Position numbers and translations under genes: made by a program. Source: Spirodela intermedia (Eukaryota; Streptophyta; Magnoliopsida; Alismatales; Araceae). Taken from it: DNA of 64,000 bases. Positions 35,617-51,894 of this stretch are shown piece after piece; within the stretch, counting starts at the first letter, position 1, and each line of letters begins with the position of its first letter. The stretch covers positions 4,403,386-4,467,385 of the forward strand of contig LR746267.1 in assembly GCA_902729315.2 (NCBI GenBank), in the 5' to 3' direction. The notes under the pieces are model-generated. The model did no database searches. It was not told the origin of the DNA and saw only the letters and a list, made by a program, of their open reading frames with translations.

Positions 35617-36358
35617 TGATCTGGAGTATAGTCCACTTCGCTTTTCCGCTATACCGTCTCTAAGGTCCAGAATCCTTCTCCCCTGTCCCGGAAGAGATGT
35701 GAGAAGAGACGGAGATGAGCAAGGAAAAGCCGTATCTCAGTTTCAGACGTCGGAATTAAGATGGGCGAGCTCCATCCACCTCTCCGATGGGAACTAGTGC
35801 ACCGGTTTTCGGAAATCCCCTTAGCGGACCTCTTTATCGTCGCGTCTGCGAGGTCCGACGGTCGAACACGGGTTCTTAGATGGATGTCGCATCTTTCCCG
35901 CGGCGTAACTCCAGCGAGAACTCAACAAACCATCGGCAGGCGCTGGCCGTTGATTTTGCATCTTTTACAGTCCTGCCGGCGTTTCCAGGGAACTGTGATG
36001 TGGTTTCTGGCTGGACAATGATAGTGACCTGTTCCATTTGCATCACGACAGTGGAGTATTATCCTTCAGCTCGCATAGTAATTTAACATTAAATGCGGTA
36101 ACTTTAAGCTTATATGTTTAGTAAGCCACTTTGGCTCATTCCTCATCAATTCGATTCTTGCATTATCAGCACCATTTCATCGCCGTAACATAGATATATA
36201 AGTATATATCGTGTGTCATTTTACAGCGTCCCATGGCTTGGTGACTGTTAACTGGTCCATCGTGACACGTAACAGGGCCATCACGCCCATGATCCGCATC
36301 AACATGATGCTGCTTTTTCTGCCACGTGGGTTGGCTCTATAGTTACCTTCCTCCTCTT

Positions 36359-36362
<4 letters not shown>
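35617..36362 (-). promoter_or_regulatory. Conserved 5' flank of copy C
   Basis: Homologous to the flanks of A, B, D and the orphan 5' end up to about 36010, then to B only. Includes TATATAAGTATATA near 36190 and the GTCCCATGGCTTGG block. The upstream ATG present in D is missing here. Confidence 0.4.
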
Positions 36363-36436
<74 letters not shown>

Positions 36437-36478
36437 CCTCTCTCTCTCCCTCTCTCTCTCTCGCTTCTCTTTCTCCCT
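36363..36478. repeat. CT/GA microsatellite upstream of copy C
   Basis: About 115 bp of CT dinucleotides with a few CC interruptions, about 745 bp upstream of the copy C start, in the same context as the tract upstream of B. Confidence 0.95.
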
Positions 36479-37000
36479 CCCCCTCTCACTCAGTAGTTTC
36501 CCCCATAAGGGAGCACTGCTGGTCGCACCGTTTGGGTGGATGAGATTAGCCCCTGCATAGTATGTGTCTGATCTCATAGAGCCCATTCTCTAGGTATTTC
36601 TTTTACTTTCCTCTTAAAGTGAGTCTTGCAGATGACAGTTGTTGTTTGTTTGGACTATTAAATCCATACACAAGTCTGTGTGGATGTGGAAAAAATTGCT
36701 TTGATATTTTGCTGACCTGGACGTACTTCCTATTCATTCTCTTGTTATACAGTTATCTAGTAACAACTCATTCTAATGTGTATATATTTAGTTCAATTAA
36801 ACTATCACTTGTTTAAATGTTTTCCAAATTATAGTATCCAATGTTAGAGTCTAAATTGTCAAGTGATGAGCACAAAAAGAGACATGAGATGTAGAATGAG
36901 AATAGAAAGAGATATTAGATTACATTATTTGGAAAATCCTCCATCTAGGGTCTTATAAATTGTCGTCGCACCCTCAAGGAGAGAATCATTTAACATAGAA
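36479..37000. other. Distal 5' flank of copy C
   Basis: Aligns with 27966-28480 upstream of copy B (shared words GTTTCCCCCA, TACACAAGTCTGTG, GTACTTCCTATTCATTC). No gene. Homology ends where R1 copy d begins. Confidence 0.4.
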
Positions 37001-38437
37001 TACGATTTTTTATAGTTTTTTACTAAATAATGAAGATAAAATATATTCAAAATTCATGAAAAGTGAAATAAAGGTAAGGACATCATGATAACATCAATGG
37101 CTTAATGAACATGAATCAATTAGAAATAAAATTTTAATTAATAATTCTTACATAAATAATTACAAATAAAGTAATTGGTCAAATTAAGATCTATAAAAGC
37201 TAAAATAATCATAATTTAATAAAGAATAGTTTTGAAACTTGAAATCACATAAAATATCACTAAATTAAGTGAAAATTAAATTGAAAGTAAGAAAGGCTGA
37301 ATTCTAATCTTATGATAGCAATCGTCAAAATTTTATATGTTTGGGAGGATTATCATATAATATCTATAGCCTTAAAAGATTTTTTTTAGATAAGGATGAT
37401 GTAGACAATCTCTAAATCTTCTTGTGAAGTCTAAAAATCAAGAAGGTAGATTGAAAAATCATCTCTAATAGTTGTCATTCGACATATTAGAAAAATAGTG
37501 ACTTTGAGAATATCCGACAACTATCACCCAATAAAGATAAACTAGATAGAGGTAGGACACATCTTAAAAACTTTCATCTTCTAGTTCACACAATAAGAAA
37601 AGGTTCTTCATCGCATCTAATTTGCTAAAGGTGATAACTCATCTCTCAATGGATTATCTTTTTTTCAATGACTACTTGTTCATCAATTAATTAGAGATAA
37701 TTTATTCAATTGATTCATGATCTTTTTATATATGATTGATCAATAATTTAGTAATGATGCTCTACAAATTATATTGATATTTTTATCAATAATTGAATGA
37801 TTATAGTGACTTAATCATTGATAAGTAACCTTTAAAAAAATCATGATTTAATTAGATAAAAATATAAGTTTTGGCTTTGATGGGACTCAAACTTTCACCA
37901 ATTGCCAGCCTATATGAGAGAAAGTAAAATAAGTATGTAAATACATTTATACAGTGACATCATAAGGTTTTTTTTCTCATAAAAAAAGAGTATTTTAGGT
38001 ACTAAAATTGTTAAAAAAAATAGGAAGTTATGATGTCAATTTAGACCCTCATCCACTATTTTCTAAGTTTTGGCCACTAATGACGTAAAAGGGGAGTGAC
38101 ACACACGTGTATTCAATCAGTCCTTAACCACTCAAGCCTCTTGCTCACAACTCCACTTAGATTATGTTTCCAACCCGTTTGTCGGTTGGGGTGGCCAGTG
38201 GGTCCCTAACCTTTTTTATATTTTTATTTTATTTTATTTATTTTTATTTTTCTCAAAATTTTGATTATAAAAATTATATAAATATATATATAATCACATA
38301 ATTAGTCAAATTTTACATTAACTAAATAAAAACTCTTTTTCATAATTTAACATAAATATAAATCTATTTCTGATGAGCTAAAGCTTGAAATATATTATTA
38401 ATTAATTATTAATTTATGATAATGAAGCCTTATCAAC
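37001..38437 (-). repeat. R1 repeat, copy d
   Basis: Reverse-orientation R1: it contains the complement of the CACCCTTATTTC block (about 37070), the GGGGAGTGACACACACG block (about 38090) and the inner terminus ATTTATGATAATGAAG at about 38411-38426. It is fused directly to copia-derived sequence at its right end. Confidence 0.6.
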
Positions 38438-38829
38438 TACTATAGAGGTAGCAAAAGAAGCTTTGTGATTGAAAAGATTGTTGAAAGAGTTTAAAATCTG
38501 ATAAGGTAAGGTTTCTTTATTATGTGACAGTCATAGTATTATATGTTTAACGAAAAATCAAATTTATCATGTATAGTCAAAGCACATTGATGTGTGATAT
38601 CGTAAGATTCATAAATTGCTAAATTCTAGAGATATCTCTCTAAAAAAAGTTAACAAAGAGAAAAATATCACTAATATACTAACAAAGGTCATCAAGGTTT
38701 AAAGTTCAAACATTTTTTGGACTTGATTCATATCGCATATACTTTGAAAAGTTAGAAAACTTGTATCATGGAAGAACATCTGCTCCAAGTGTAGATGGGA
38801 TGTCTACCAAGGTGGAGTTTGTCAGGGGG
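38438..38829 (+). mobile_element. Ty1/copia RNase H C-terminal remnant
   Basis: Plus-strand translation contains EVAKEAL, LKRLLKEF, a CDSHS-like segment, SKHIDV (compare TKHIDV) and NILTKVI (compare DMLTKVV), interrupted by stops. A purine-rich CAGGGGG follows directly before the LTR at 38830, as expected for a polypurine tract. Confidence 0.65.
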
Positions 38830-39290
38830 TGTTATCTCAACAACAGTAGATGAGTGGGTCTTGACTTTGCCCATTTACCCTTTTGTCCTTAGTGGACAGG
38901 CCCCCATTGGGACCCATTCCTATCTTATTAGTTGGGACTAAAAACCCTTGCGAAGAGTGTACGAGGACTGGTTTTGTAGCTGCTGAAGAGATGAAACGAG
39001 AAGTTTCCCCTCCCTTCTGACTCTCTTCTCCTCCTCTCTCCTCTCCCTCTATCTTGGCTCCTCTCCTCTCTCTATATCACAGGTGAAGACACTGAGAAAA
39101 GGTGATACATCCACAGGTTTGTCTAAAGCTATTTTGGAGACTGACTAGAGGCATGTTTGCTGAAAGACTCATTCTTAAGGAGTTTGCCTTCTAGATCGCT
39201 TATTACTCCAGTGTCATTTACATTTATATAATCCAGAGATTGTGCTTCCACTGTATCGATCTGTGCCAAATATATATTACTTCTTCAACA
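38830..39290 (+). repeat. Copia 3' LTR, 461 bp
   Basis: Starts TGTTATCTCAACAACAG right after the polypurine-like CAGGGGG and ends TTACTTCTTCAACA, giving TGTT...AACA ends. It is flanked on the right by the GAAGGTCAGTGCATCAT sequence conserved in the 3' flanks of the kinase copies, so the boundary at 39290/39291 is precise. The matching 5' LTR is absent; the element was cut off by R1 copy d or by deletion. Confidence 0.7.
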
Positions 39291-39439
39291 GAAGGTCAGT
39301 GCATCATATCTCATTTCAGTAATTGGTATTAGGACAACTCTACACATCAAAATTATAGACGACCCGTTTGGATTATAACAGTCCTAAATGGATCACTACT
39401 CACACTCAGCTTGACGGTCTCCACCAGTGCATTTTCCCT
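39291..39439 (-). other. 3' flank of S-domain kinase copy D
   Basis: About 150 bp matching the proximal 3' flanks of A, B and C (GTCAGTGCATCATATC, ACAACTCTACACATCAA). The rest of the flank was displaced by the copia insertion ending at 39290. Confidence 0.55.
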
Positions 39440-40708
39440 TCAGCGCCCTTCGAAAATACTCTCGCTCAACCCATAAATGGATGATCTCGGTGATCTGCCT
39501 ACACGGACCCTCAGATTTCTTCCAAACGAAAAACCAGGCTGCTTCGGCAATGGTAACACACTGCTTTCACTTTTCAGCATGGAAACGACTGAATTCATAG
39601 TGGGTCTGTCCGCCGCATCTTCCTCAATGCACAGTAATCCAACTTGAATGCACTTCAGAACCTCGTCCGCCTGGCATGAGCTCTTAACTGCCGGCTCCAG
39701 GAGTTCCACGGCCCTGTCTTCTTTCCACAGCTCCCACGCCTGCACCATTGAGTGAGAAGCAAATTAATTGGAAGGGAAGGGGAAACGTTTAATACAAATT
39801 CCCCGAAATACTTTATTCCAGAACCATTCTTATAACTCAATGTAATCTAGAAGCACACCAGATGGCTGGAACTCACATATCCTAGAAGATTCAGTGACTC
39901 CCTACATGGATAATACCCCGTGCATCTTTTCCCACTGATAACTTCCAAGACGATCACGCCGAAGCTGAAGACGTCAGATTTCTCAGAGAAGACGCCGTCT
40001 ATGGCGTACTCCGGCGACATGTATCCACTGCACCCACAGCCCGAAATTCACCGAGATTAGTCACGATAGGAGGATGAAACTGATAGAAGATTCGGAACTT
40101 GATTAGAACCTACAACGTTCCGACGACCTTCCTAGTATTTCCTTCGGTCTGGTTTATTTCAAATATTCTTGCCAACCCAAAGTCTGAGATCTTGGGGTTC
40201 ATCTCGTTGTCGAGAAGTATATTACTCGTCTTCAGATCTCTGTGTATGACGCGCATTCTAGAGTGGTGATGCAGATAGAGAAGCCCATCCGCTATCCCCT
40301 CGATGATCGTCAAACGCTTCTCCAAACTGAGTTCCTCCGATCTGGCTGGTTCCCAGTAATAACACAAAACCGCATTAATTATTTACGAAAATAGCGAAGC
40401 TTGAATCCTTCCCGGCAGAATCGGAATCATAAAAGTCCAGTGAAGACAAACCCACCGAATACGAGCTTGTCGAGGCTCTTATTGGGCATGTATTCGTAGA
40501 TCAGAATCTTCTCGTCTTGGTCGGTGCACCATCCCAGAAGACGAACGAGATTCTTGTGTTGGAGCCTGGCGATGAGTCTGACTTCGTTGGCGAACTCGTG
40601 GTGGCCTTGCTTGGAGCCCCTGGAGAGCCTCTTCACAGCTACCTCATGCCCACTCACCAGCTTCCCCTGAATAAAGAGACTCAGATGTACTTATACCATG
40701 ATAAATTG

Positions 40709-40759
<51 letters not shown>

Positions 40760-42632
40760 TGTGTGTCTGTCTTTGTTTGTATGTAAATAGGAAGAGTAAG
40801 AAAAGGGGAGAGAGAGCGGGAGAGAAAAAGAGAGTTCATCCTACGCGGTTGCGATGTATAAACTAGAACTACTTCCTGAACAGCACTGATCTAAGAGGCA
40901 AGTTACTGGTAATAACCTTGTAAACGGAACCAAATCCCCCTTCGCCGAGCTTGTTCGTATCTGAGAAATCACAGGTAGCACATCGTACACTCTTCAAGTC
41001 CACCAGGGGCGCGTCTGAGAAGCCTTTGTCGCTTCCAAACGAATCAGAAATGTCGACGTCCTCTAACAGCATCGTCTTCCTGGCCGTGCTCTTCCGGGCT
41101 TCAAGACAATCATTCGTCAGTTCGGCTACGCATTCTTCGTCCAGGCAAATAACATGAAGGATAATTTATTACCGCGTGATCTGAGCCTCTTCACGAGGAA
41201 ATAGGAGCCAGCCCATACGAGGAGTGCACAGATAACTAGTACCGGCAGAAGGAACATGAATGATTTTTCCATCTTATCTGCGAGCAGGATAACAGAATCA
41301 TGGCGGATTATCATGTGGGCTCTGCGATGTTAAGACAAGGGACATATTGGAATAAAGCTTACCCAGCTCTGACGCCACCAGCCGTATGTTCAGGTCATTC
41401 CCGTCCATATCGTCGATCCAAAGATCTATGAGTTCTCCGTACCAAACTTGGCAGATGTAACCGTCTGACTCTACGCTCGTGTTGGCATAACTGTAAGCAG
41501 TGCATTGGCAGTTGGAGAGGCACTCGATCTTGCACTCGGCTTCGGTTTTCTTGCCAATGATCCTCGATCTATCCGGCAGCTTCAGACTCTCCACCTGCAG
41601 GAACTTGTCACCTTTGCTGCACTGGAGCCGAACCCTCCTTACGCAGCCGCTGGAGAAGATTTTCTTCTCCCATTCGGTCTGGTTCTTGGGAACAAACCCC
41701 TGTAGACACCTGCAGGTCGGCGGTTTCGCGTTGCTATTGCAGGCTCCCGACGGCCCGCAGCGTGCATAGAAATCGCAGAACCTGCTTGGCCACGAAGACG
41801 TCGGAACCCACTCACTCGATGCCTCCACCCACACCATAAACTTCAGCTCTCCGGAGGGCACCAGAGTGCATCTCGGTGGGACAGAGCCCCCAGCGCCGGT
41901 TATGCCGAAAGAGACTTCGTCTCCCACCCTTGAGACCCAGATTGAGCACTGAACTCCACCCGTAGAGCCTGCATACCAGCCCAGAGTGCTTTGGTAGGAG
42001 ACCCTCCAGTAGGTTTTGAATCCTCTCCAGATGACGAGCTGTTGGGAGATCGGACCGAAGGAGAAGTTTCCCGAAGAGGGATCGTCGACGTCCCTCCACG
42101 CAATGGCCCTCTGGCCTATGCCTGTTTTCTGGTTGTAGCGAAGCTTCATTTGAGGCAGAAAAGTGTCGGTGGGGTGGTCGAAGCTCTGCCAGACGTCCTG
42201 CCCGTTTTCTTGTCTCAGAACCAGATTGCCCGAGTCCAGAAGCATGGCCACAGTTCCGTTGGGGATGCCCGGCACGTCCGAGGACCACATAGAGCTTCTT
42301 TCTGAGTCTACCACAGCGATGTTCCTGTCCTCGGTGACGGTAAGAAAGGCAGCAGGGTCGGTGACCGGCTGATCCCTGTTGGCGACCCACACCACAGTTA
42401 TCTTGGGGATCCTGTTGTACCATATCCCTAGATAACGATTTTTTCTCCCAAAGGACTCACTACCGGGGTAGAAGAAGCCCAGGGCGAAGGTCCCACCGGC
42501 GGACACGAGAATCTGGTTCCCGGTGATCACCTGCCCGGGCGCCAGTACGTCGCGCGCTGCCGTCGCCAGCAGGTGGGGCGGCGATGCTGTGCACAGAAGA
42601 AGGATGAGAATGGAAAAAGAGAGCCCACTCAT
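39440..42632 (-). CDS. G-type lectin S-receptor-like Ser/Thr protein kinase, copy D
   Basis: Intact S-domain receptor kinase, 816 aa. Exons: 41363-42632, 41173-41277, 40917-41098, 40456-40666, 40114-40345, 39877-40027, 39440-39739; all GT/AG, 817 codons with stop. The start at 42632 is forced, because the in-frame upstream ATG (42689) runs into TGA two codons before it. Ectodomain: signal peptide (SILILLLC...LLATA), lectin ([21 protein letters not shown]), S-glycoprotein region, CGPSGAC/CRCLQGF segment, PAN ([11 protein letters not shown]). Span: [21 protein letters not shown]. Kinase: [11 protein letters not shown] (510-519), VAVK (K531), HRDLKTSN (D626), DFG (D644), [21 protein letters not shown]. 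Intron 3 carries an AT/GT microsatellite. Exons 4-6 and introns 4-5 match copy C almost exactly, while exon 7 and intron 6 differ, suggesting a conversion tract. Confidence 0.92.
40709..40765. repeat. AT/GT compound microsatellite in intron 3 of copy D
   Basis: About ten AT dinucleotides followed by about fourteen GT dinucleotides, decaying into GTCT and TTTG text. B and C lack it, so it expanded in D only. Confidence 0.9.
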
Positions 42633-43140
42633 TGATCAGGAGCCTGGTGCACTCAGGTTTTCCGCTATATCGTCTCCAACCTCCTGCATCCTTCTTCCCT
42701 CTCCCGGAAGAGAAATGAGGAGAGACGAAGATGAGCAAGGAGAAACCACCTCTCCATTTCAGACGGCGGAATTCAGATGGGCGAGCACCATCCACCACTC
42801 CGATAGAAACCAGCGCACTGGTTTTCGGAAGTAACATCTTCGAATTGGCGTCCTTCACCCCACTCCCCCAAGCGGACCTCTAATGGTCCGGTCTGCGAAC
42901 TCCGACGGTCGAACACGGGTTCTTACGTGGGTGCCACAACTTTCCGGCGGCGGAAGTCCACCGGAAGCTGAACAAACCACCGGCATGCGCTGGCAGTTGA
43001 TTTTGCATCTTTCAAAGATGTCGACAAAACTCCTGCCGTCGTTTCTAGGGAAAATGTTATGAAGTTTCCGGCTGGACAAAGCAAGTAAACTGCCGTCGTT
43101 TTCAGCTCGCACAGTAATTTCACATTAAATGCGGTAACTT
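42633..43140 (-). promoter_or_regulatory. Conserved 5' flank and 5' UTR of copy D
   Basis: Best preserved example of the 5' block of the cluster. It matches the orphan 5' end (19900-20300) over more than 300 bp, for example CACCCACGTAAGAACCCGTG and the GGTCCGCTTGGGGGAG word. It contains a short upstream frame at 42636-42689. No TATA box assigned. Confidence 0.45.
42636..42689 (-). promoter_or_regulatory. Upstream ORF of 17 codons in copy D leader
   Basis: ATG at 42687-42689 opens MQEVGDDIAENLSAPGS and stops at TGA (42636-42638), one codon before the main ATG and in the same frame. In the orphan copy (20262) the same ATG runs on in frame into the signal peptide; in A and C this ATG is mutated. 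In D it can act only as an uORF, possibly lowering translation. Confidence 0.5.
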
Positions 43141-43334
43141 TAGTTGGATAGGGGAATAAGTCAAATTACCTCATTCCTCATGATTTGGATAGTTTACTCT
43201 GGTCAGCAGGATGCCCTCTCCGAACACATATTAGTGTGTATCGTTGACATTTTTTGGTGTCAAATGGTTTGGATAACCCTTATGTGGCCACCAACTTGAC
43301 CTGTGACTTGGACTACCACGCGGGCTTTGTCCAC

Positions 43335-43336
<2 letters not shown>

Positions 43337-43413
<77 letters not shown>

Positions 43414-43455
43414 TCTCTCTCTCTCTCCCTCTCTCTCTCTCCCTCTCTTTCTCTT
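43337..43455. repeat. CT/GA microsatellite upstream of copy D
   Basis: About 115 bp of CT dinucleotides, about 705 bp upstream of the copy D start, in a sequence context related to those of B and C. Confidence 0.95.
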
Positions 43456-44043
43456 TGCGCCATGCCCAGCTCACCAACAGATGCGCTGAAGTTTGAGAGA
43501 ATAGTGGGCTCAACTAGTGGCCCATGATCGGCATTTGACAATAACCTTACTTTCGGCCGCATTATATATTTAAGAATTAATTTGTTGCACTGGAAACTTT
43601 TTGAGTCGTGGATTCGGGTCTTTAATGGGCCGCCCAAGCCGGCACCGAGGCTCTTACAGTAAGGTTACTTGGCCCTTGATGGAAAGCTCAGCCTCAGGGT
43701 CCAGTAAGGTTACTTGGGCCGATATCCAGCTAGAGTTTAGGGCTTCACCCTTTCTGGCCCGAGCCCAAAAATCTCGGACCGATATGCTAACACCGCCATG
43801 TTGACGGTAAGACCAGTTAGCGGCGGCGGTCACCTCTCGACATGGAGATTACCACGATCGCTTGCGGATCCGATCTTCTCCGGCCACTAGCTCGACGTCA
43901 TGGCCCTATCCCACCCTCCTGAAACGCCTCGATCGATGCGAATAAAGGAATATCGCCTCTTTCTACAAGGCTTTTGATTCGTCCTCCATCGTCGAGCTTA
44001 TCCTAAACGGTGTGGGCTGTCAATGAATGATTTCGCGAAGAAG
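43456..44043. other. Intergenic DNA between D and E
   Basis: No supported gene. The word CAGTAAGGTTACTTGG appears twice (about 43657 and 43701), a short local duplication. Moderately GC-rich. Confidence 0.4.
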
Positions 44044-44206
44044 AAGACAGGAAGACAGAGATAGAGAGCGAGAGAGAGAGAGAGAGAGAGAGAGGAGATT
44101 AACCTATGTACACTGTCCAGTCTCAAAAAGAATGTGGGGAAAAAGGACAGCGAGAAAAAGAGAGATTAAACTAGACACTCGACTACCAATGAAGAATTGG
44201 GGAAAG

Positions 44207-44250
<44 letters not shown>

Positions 44251-44400
44251 GCCTGTATACACTGTCCGCTATCAAAAAAGAATGTGGGGAAGACGGACAG
44301 CGAGAAAAGGAGAGATTAAACTACACAATCAAATATGAACAACGAAAAATTGGGGAAAGAGGGAGCGAGAGAAAGAGAGAGAGGAGGGGTTTCTGCCTCT
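44044..44400. repeat. Tandem repeat, 150-bp unit with GA tracts
   Basis: Each unit has a GA tract (44060-44096; 44210-44247), then CACTGTCC (44111; 44261), GAATGTGGGG (44131; 44281) and ATTGGGGAAAG (about 44195; 44349), giving a period close to 150 bp with a partial third unit. It lies within the first 360 bp after the copy E stop codon, so it probably forms part of the E 3' UTR or downstream region. Confidence 0.85.
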
Positions 44401-44403
44401 GTC

Positions 44404-48222
<3,819 letters not shown>

Positions 48223-49172
48223 CCGCCTTCAATGTCCCTAGAAATTGTCTCCACAGTAAGCCGCCGCCTGCTCTCTGCTCCGCCGACGGGTTGTCCCTAG
48301 CCTGCCCATCCTGGTCGCCCCAATAGAAAGCTTCTCCTCGTCAACGATGGAAGATCTCTCGCTGGCGCAGAAGGTAGATGAATCGGAATGCGGCGGTTGG
48401 TACGATGCCCTGTAGACGACCACCAGAAGCCCACCGGACGGAGGCGAAATCTGGTCTTAGCACAATCTAGGGGTTTGACGGGCATTCAGACACCACGTTT
48501 TTAACAGGCAGTCAATGTCAGCGGGCACCAGTTTGGTCTTCGCATGCTTTCCCCCCCCTGCGACTGGGACAGAGACTTCGCCAATAAACACCTCCCCGCG
48601 GAGGAACCGACCCATGCCTCGCTGACAAGGATTTCCTGGGTCGGGGAAAAAAAAAAATTAGTCAACTACCAAAGGCCGTCGGATAAGTTCCCTACGGCTC
48701 CGACCTTCCAACACGTGTAGAGGCATTTGACACAGTTATTAAGTTGGGCCCACTAGAGAGGTAAGATCTCAGCGATATTTTAAAATTCTTTGAAAAACTC
48801 GTAGCAGATAGAGAGAGAGAGAGAGAGATCGGGGTCGTATTAAAATCCCGCTTACCCGGTCTGGATCACGTCCGCGAGGGCAACAAACCTGTTCGGCCTG
48901 GAATTTTGAATGCTGAGCCCATAAAGCGTGGAAAGTGGGAAATGGGGCTTGAATTCTGTGGATCAAACCCCAGTATCAATTAGGACCAACCTGGCCTTCT
49001 ACGGGCTGCTATCAGAGAGAAAGAGTGTTAGACACGTATACATTCCTATCTAGAGAGAGAGAGCCAGACTGTTCACCTTTTAGTGAAGGTAGGGCAACTA
49101 CGTAACAAAAAAACGAGAGCCCCATCCTTTCGGGCTAGACCCCAGATATTTACATACAGATATATATATACA
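48223..49172. other. 5' flank of kinase E
   Basis: Probable 5' UTR and promoter of E in the first few hundred bases. A GA tract occurs at 48808-48828 and an A-run at about 48648. Minus-strand frames at 48238-48485 have no recognisable domain. No TATA box can be chosen with confidence. Confidence 0.35.
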
Positions 49173-49174
49173 GC

Positions 49175-49228
<54 letters not shown>
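49173..49228. repeat. GA microsatellite
   Basis: GA dinucleotides with a few interruptions, preceded by a short TA run at about 49160-49170. Confidence 0.9.
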
Positions 49229-49233
<5 letters not shown>

Positions 49234-51894
49234 GTGTGCGTCACACGAGTGACGGTGGGACAATAACGTTGCGAGAAAATAAGCCACACTCCAAAATCAT
49301 TTTGGGCTTGATCTTGAAACCGAATATTAGTAAATATTGAATCATAGCCTTGAAAGCATAACAGCAAGGTGGGTCAAAAACCATTCATCTGTGAGCCATC
49401 AATCCCTTTCGATGTATCCCTCCATCAAGTCCCTTTTCGACTACTTTTCTCATTCAAACTCCAAACATCGTAATATATCAAAGTCTATTCAAATAACAGA
49501 CATTGATTTAAATTATTTATTTATTATCCAAATATGAAATATTAATTAATATAATATTCTTTATACCCCCTTCTAGCACATGTAATCGATTTCACATTCT
49601 ATATACATGATCTCAAGGTCAACAATCAATAAAAATAAAAGGTGATGAGTAATTATTTTAATGTGATTATAAAAAAAATCATTCAAATATGGGTAAAATA
49701 TAATATGATAAACAAATTTAAGTATTATTTCTACCATAATAATCACAAAAATAGTTTAAAATACAAAGTTATTATGTATGATCTTTAATTCGGTGAGATA
49801 CCTCTAATCTTTATATTTCAAGGTTAATGTTTTATCATTTTAAAATTTTCTATTTCCTCTGTGTCTCATAATCATTTACAACAATAAAATAATATTAAAG
49901 CATACATTTAGATTATCTTATGTCAAAGAGGTATTTTTTATTTGAATTATGGTATCTATAATCTCATATTCTATAACATAAAACTTTGGGCAATGTTTGA
50001 GTTTTATTTAGGTTTATTTTTTAGTTATTAATTCGAAGAGCCATTATGTTTTTGTATCTTTGAAATCATAACATTTTTGATGAAGGAGTACTTCAAAAGA
50101 TGTGCCTCCTTTTTATAGAGTAACTAAGAAAATAACCATGAACTTTATGGAACAAGAAATGGTGAGAAGAGGAAAACTATATATTCTTGTGTTAATAATT
50201 AGACGTGGAATTATATTAATCATGTATTGTTAAATTAAATGTTTATGTTTTATGTTATTTTTTGTAATATTTTTGTATATCATTTAAATAGTATACTTCA
50301 TTTTTTAGCATTTACTCATAGTCAACCCAATTAACTTGCCCAATAGTCATAAATTATTAGTGATTCCTCAAACCACGAGATAAATACATCTATATTTTTT
50401 TCTCAATCTTAGTCTCTAGTTCCAAATGGAAAAAGGCTTTCATGTGGCCAATGATTACCATTTGGAGATGGTGCAATCTAACAAAGGAGAATGATAGATA
50501 CCTCATGACATTCTCACATTGATTCCAAACTAGTTGAGATGACATCATAACTAGATTTGGCCTGTGATTCCTTCAACATAGCACCTTTTCAATTATTTTC
50601 CTTATGATTTCTGACCCTTAACAAGGTTCAAGAAGTTGTGCCTTATAAATTCTACTTGCCCTCTGTTGACTTGTACAAGAGACTTAGAGAAGGGAGAGAG
50701 CACTAGCAGCCTCCTGCATGTCTTTTCTCTCATCTTCCTCCTCTTCACTAGCCTTGGTCTCCAAACAAGGTCTAGCCAACAAAGATAATCTGTATTTTCT
50801 AGAAGAAGCTTAGGGAAGGGAACAACGATCATGTGGAAGTTGTCATGGTGGGGTCCTCTAATGGTGAAGCTATAAGCATTAAGAAAATTGGAACAAGAGA
50901 AAAATGATATGGTTCATATCACAACTAGACTTGATGAAGTGGAGTATCAAAGGCTCACTTGGCTGCGCATGGGCCCAAAAGTAAAGGACTCACACACTTC
51001 AATTTAATTTATCTTATAACTTATTTCAAATGGTATTTATTATTATAACTCTCTTAGGGATGAGAAGAGGGTAAAAAAATCAGTCACTTGTCTAGCTCAA
51101 TTAAGAAGTTTAAAAATTCAAACCTAATTTGTTATTGTTTCTATTTTTTTTGCATTTGTATTCTTCTTTACAACTATCCCCCTTTCATTCTTCCCGAAAA
51201 GGCAAGATTTGGTCGACTCTTCTTATTTGTGAAAGGTATTTGAAATAAAAATTTGCCTATTCTTAGAAGAACATATAAAGAGATCAAAAAATGACTATTT
51301 ATAAAAAGACACCTTTATTAGTTGGATCTCCAAAGCTTAAGTAGGGAAGACAATGACGCATCATTGTTAACTACCCAAAAAGGTAATGGGCCAGAAATAG
51401 GGGCCCAATAGCTGGAAAAGGAATGTACGTTTCTCTTCCTTTTAGGGCATCAGGGAAATGAGAGAGAGGTATTCTCAAAAATCACGGGTTTTCGAGAGCT
51501 CTGTGGAGAAGGGAGGTAGCAATTTTATGTGGAGTTTTAGGGCTTGAAGAAGAGAGGAAGAGGTAAGCATTTCCATTGGTTTTCATTAACCTTTTATTGG
51601 TGTCAAGAAAAGGAACTTTTTCTTCAAGATGTTGGAAGAAGGAGATTTGGGAGAATCATCTATCTTCATATATGTCTCTATTTGATCCTCTTTTGTATTT
51701 AGTGTGCATGTAAGAGTTTCATTTATAAACAACAAAATATTTGATCACCTATTTGTCTTCTACTAGAGACGATCCGATTCAATCTTTTATATTTCATTAC
51801 ATTAAAAAATATGATGAACTAGAACATGCATGTTAAGATTGCACGAATAAAAACACCATACTTGAATCTAGCGTTTATTGATTTAATTCTTCAT
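49229..51894. other. AT-rich intergenic DNA
   Basis: No gene, tRNA or recognisable retroelement domain. A minus-strand 76-aa frame at 50602-50832 has no family likeness. The region 51400-51600 is somewhat purine-rich. Confidence 0.4.
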
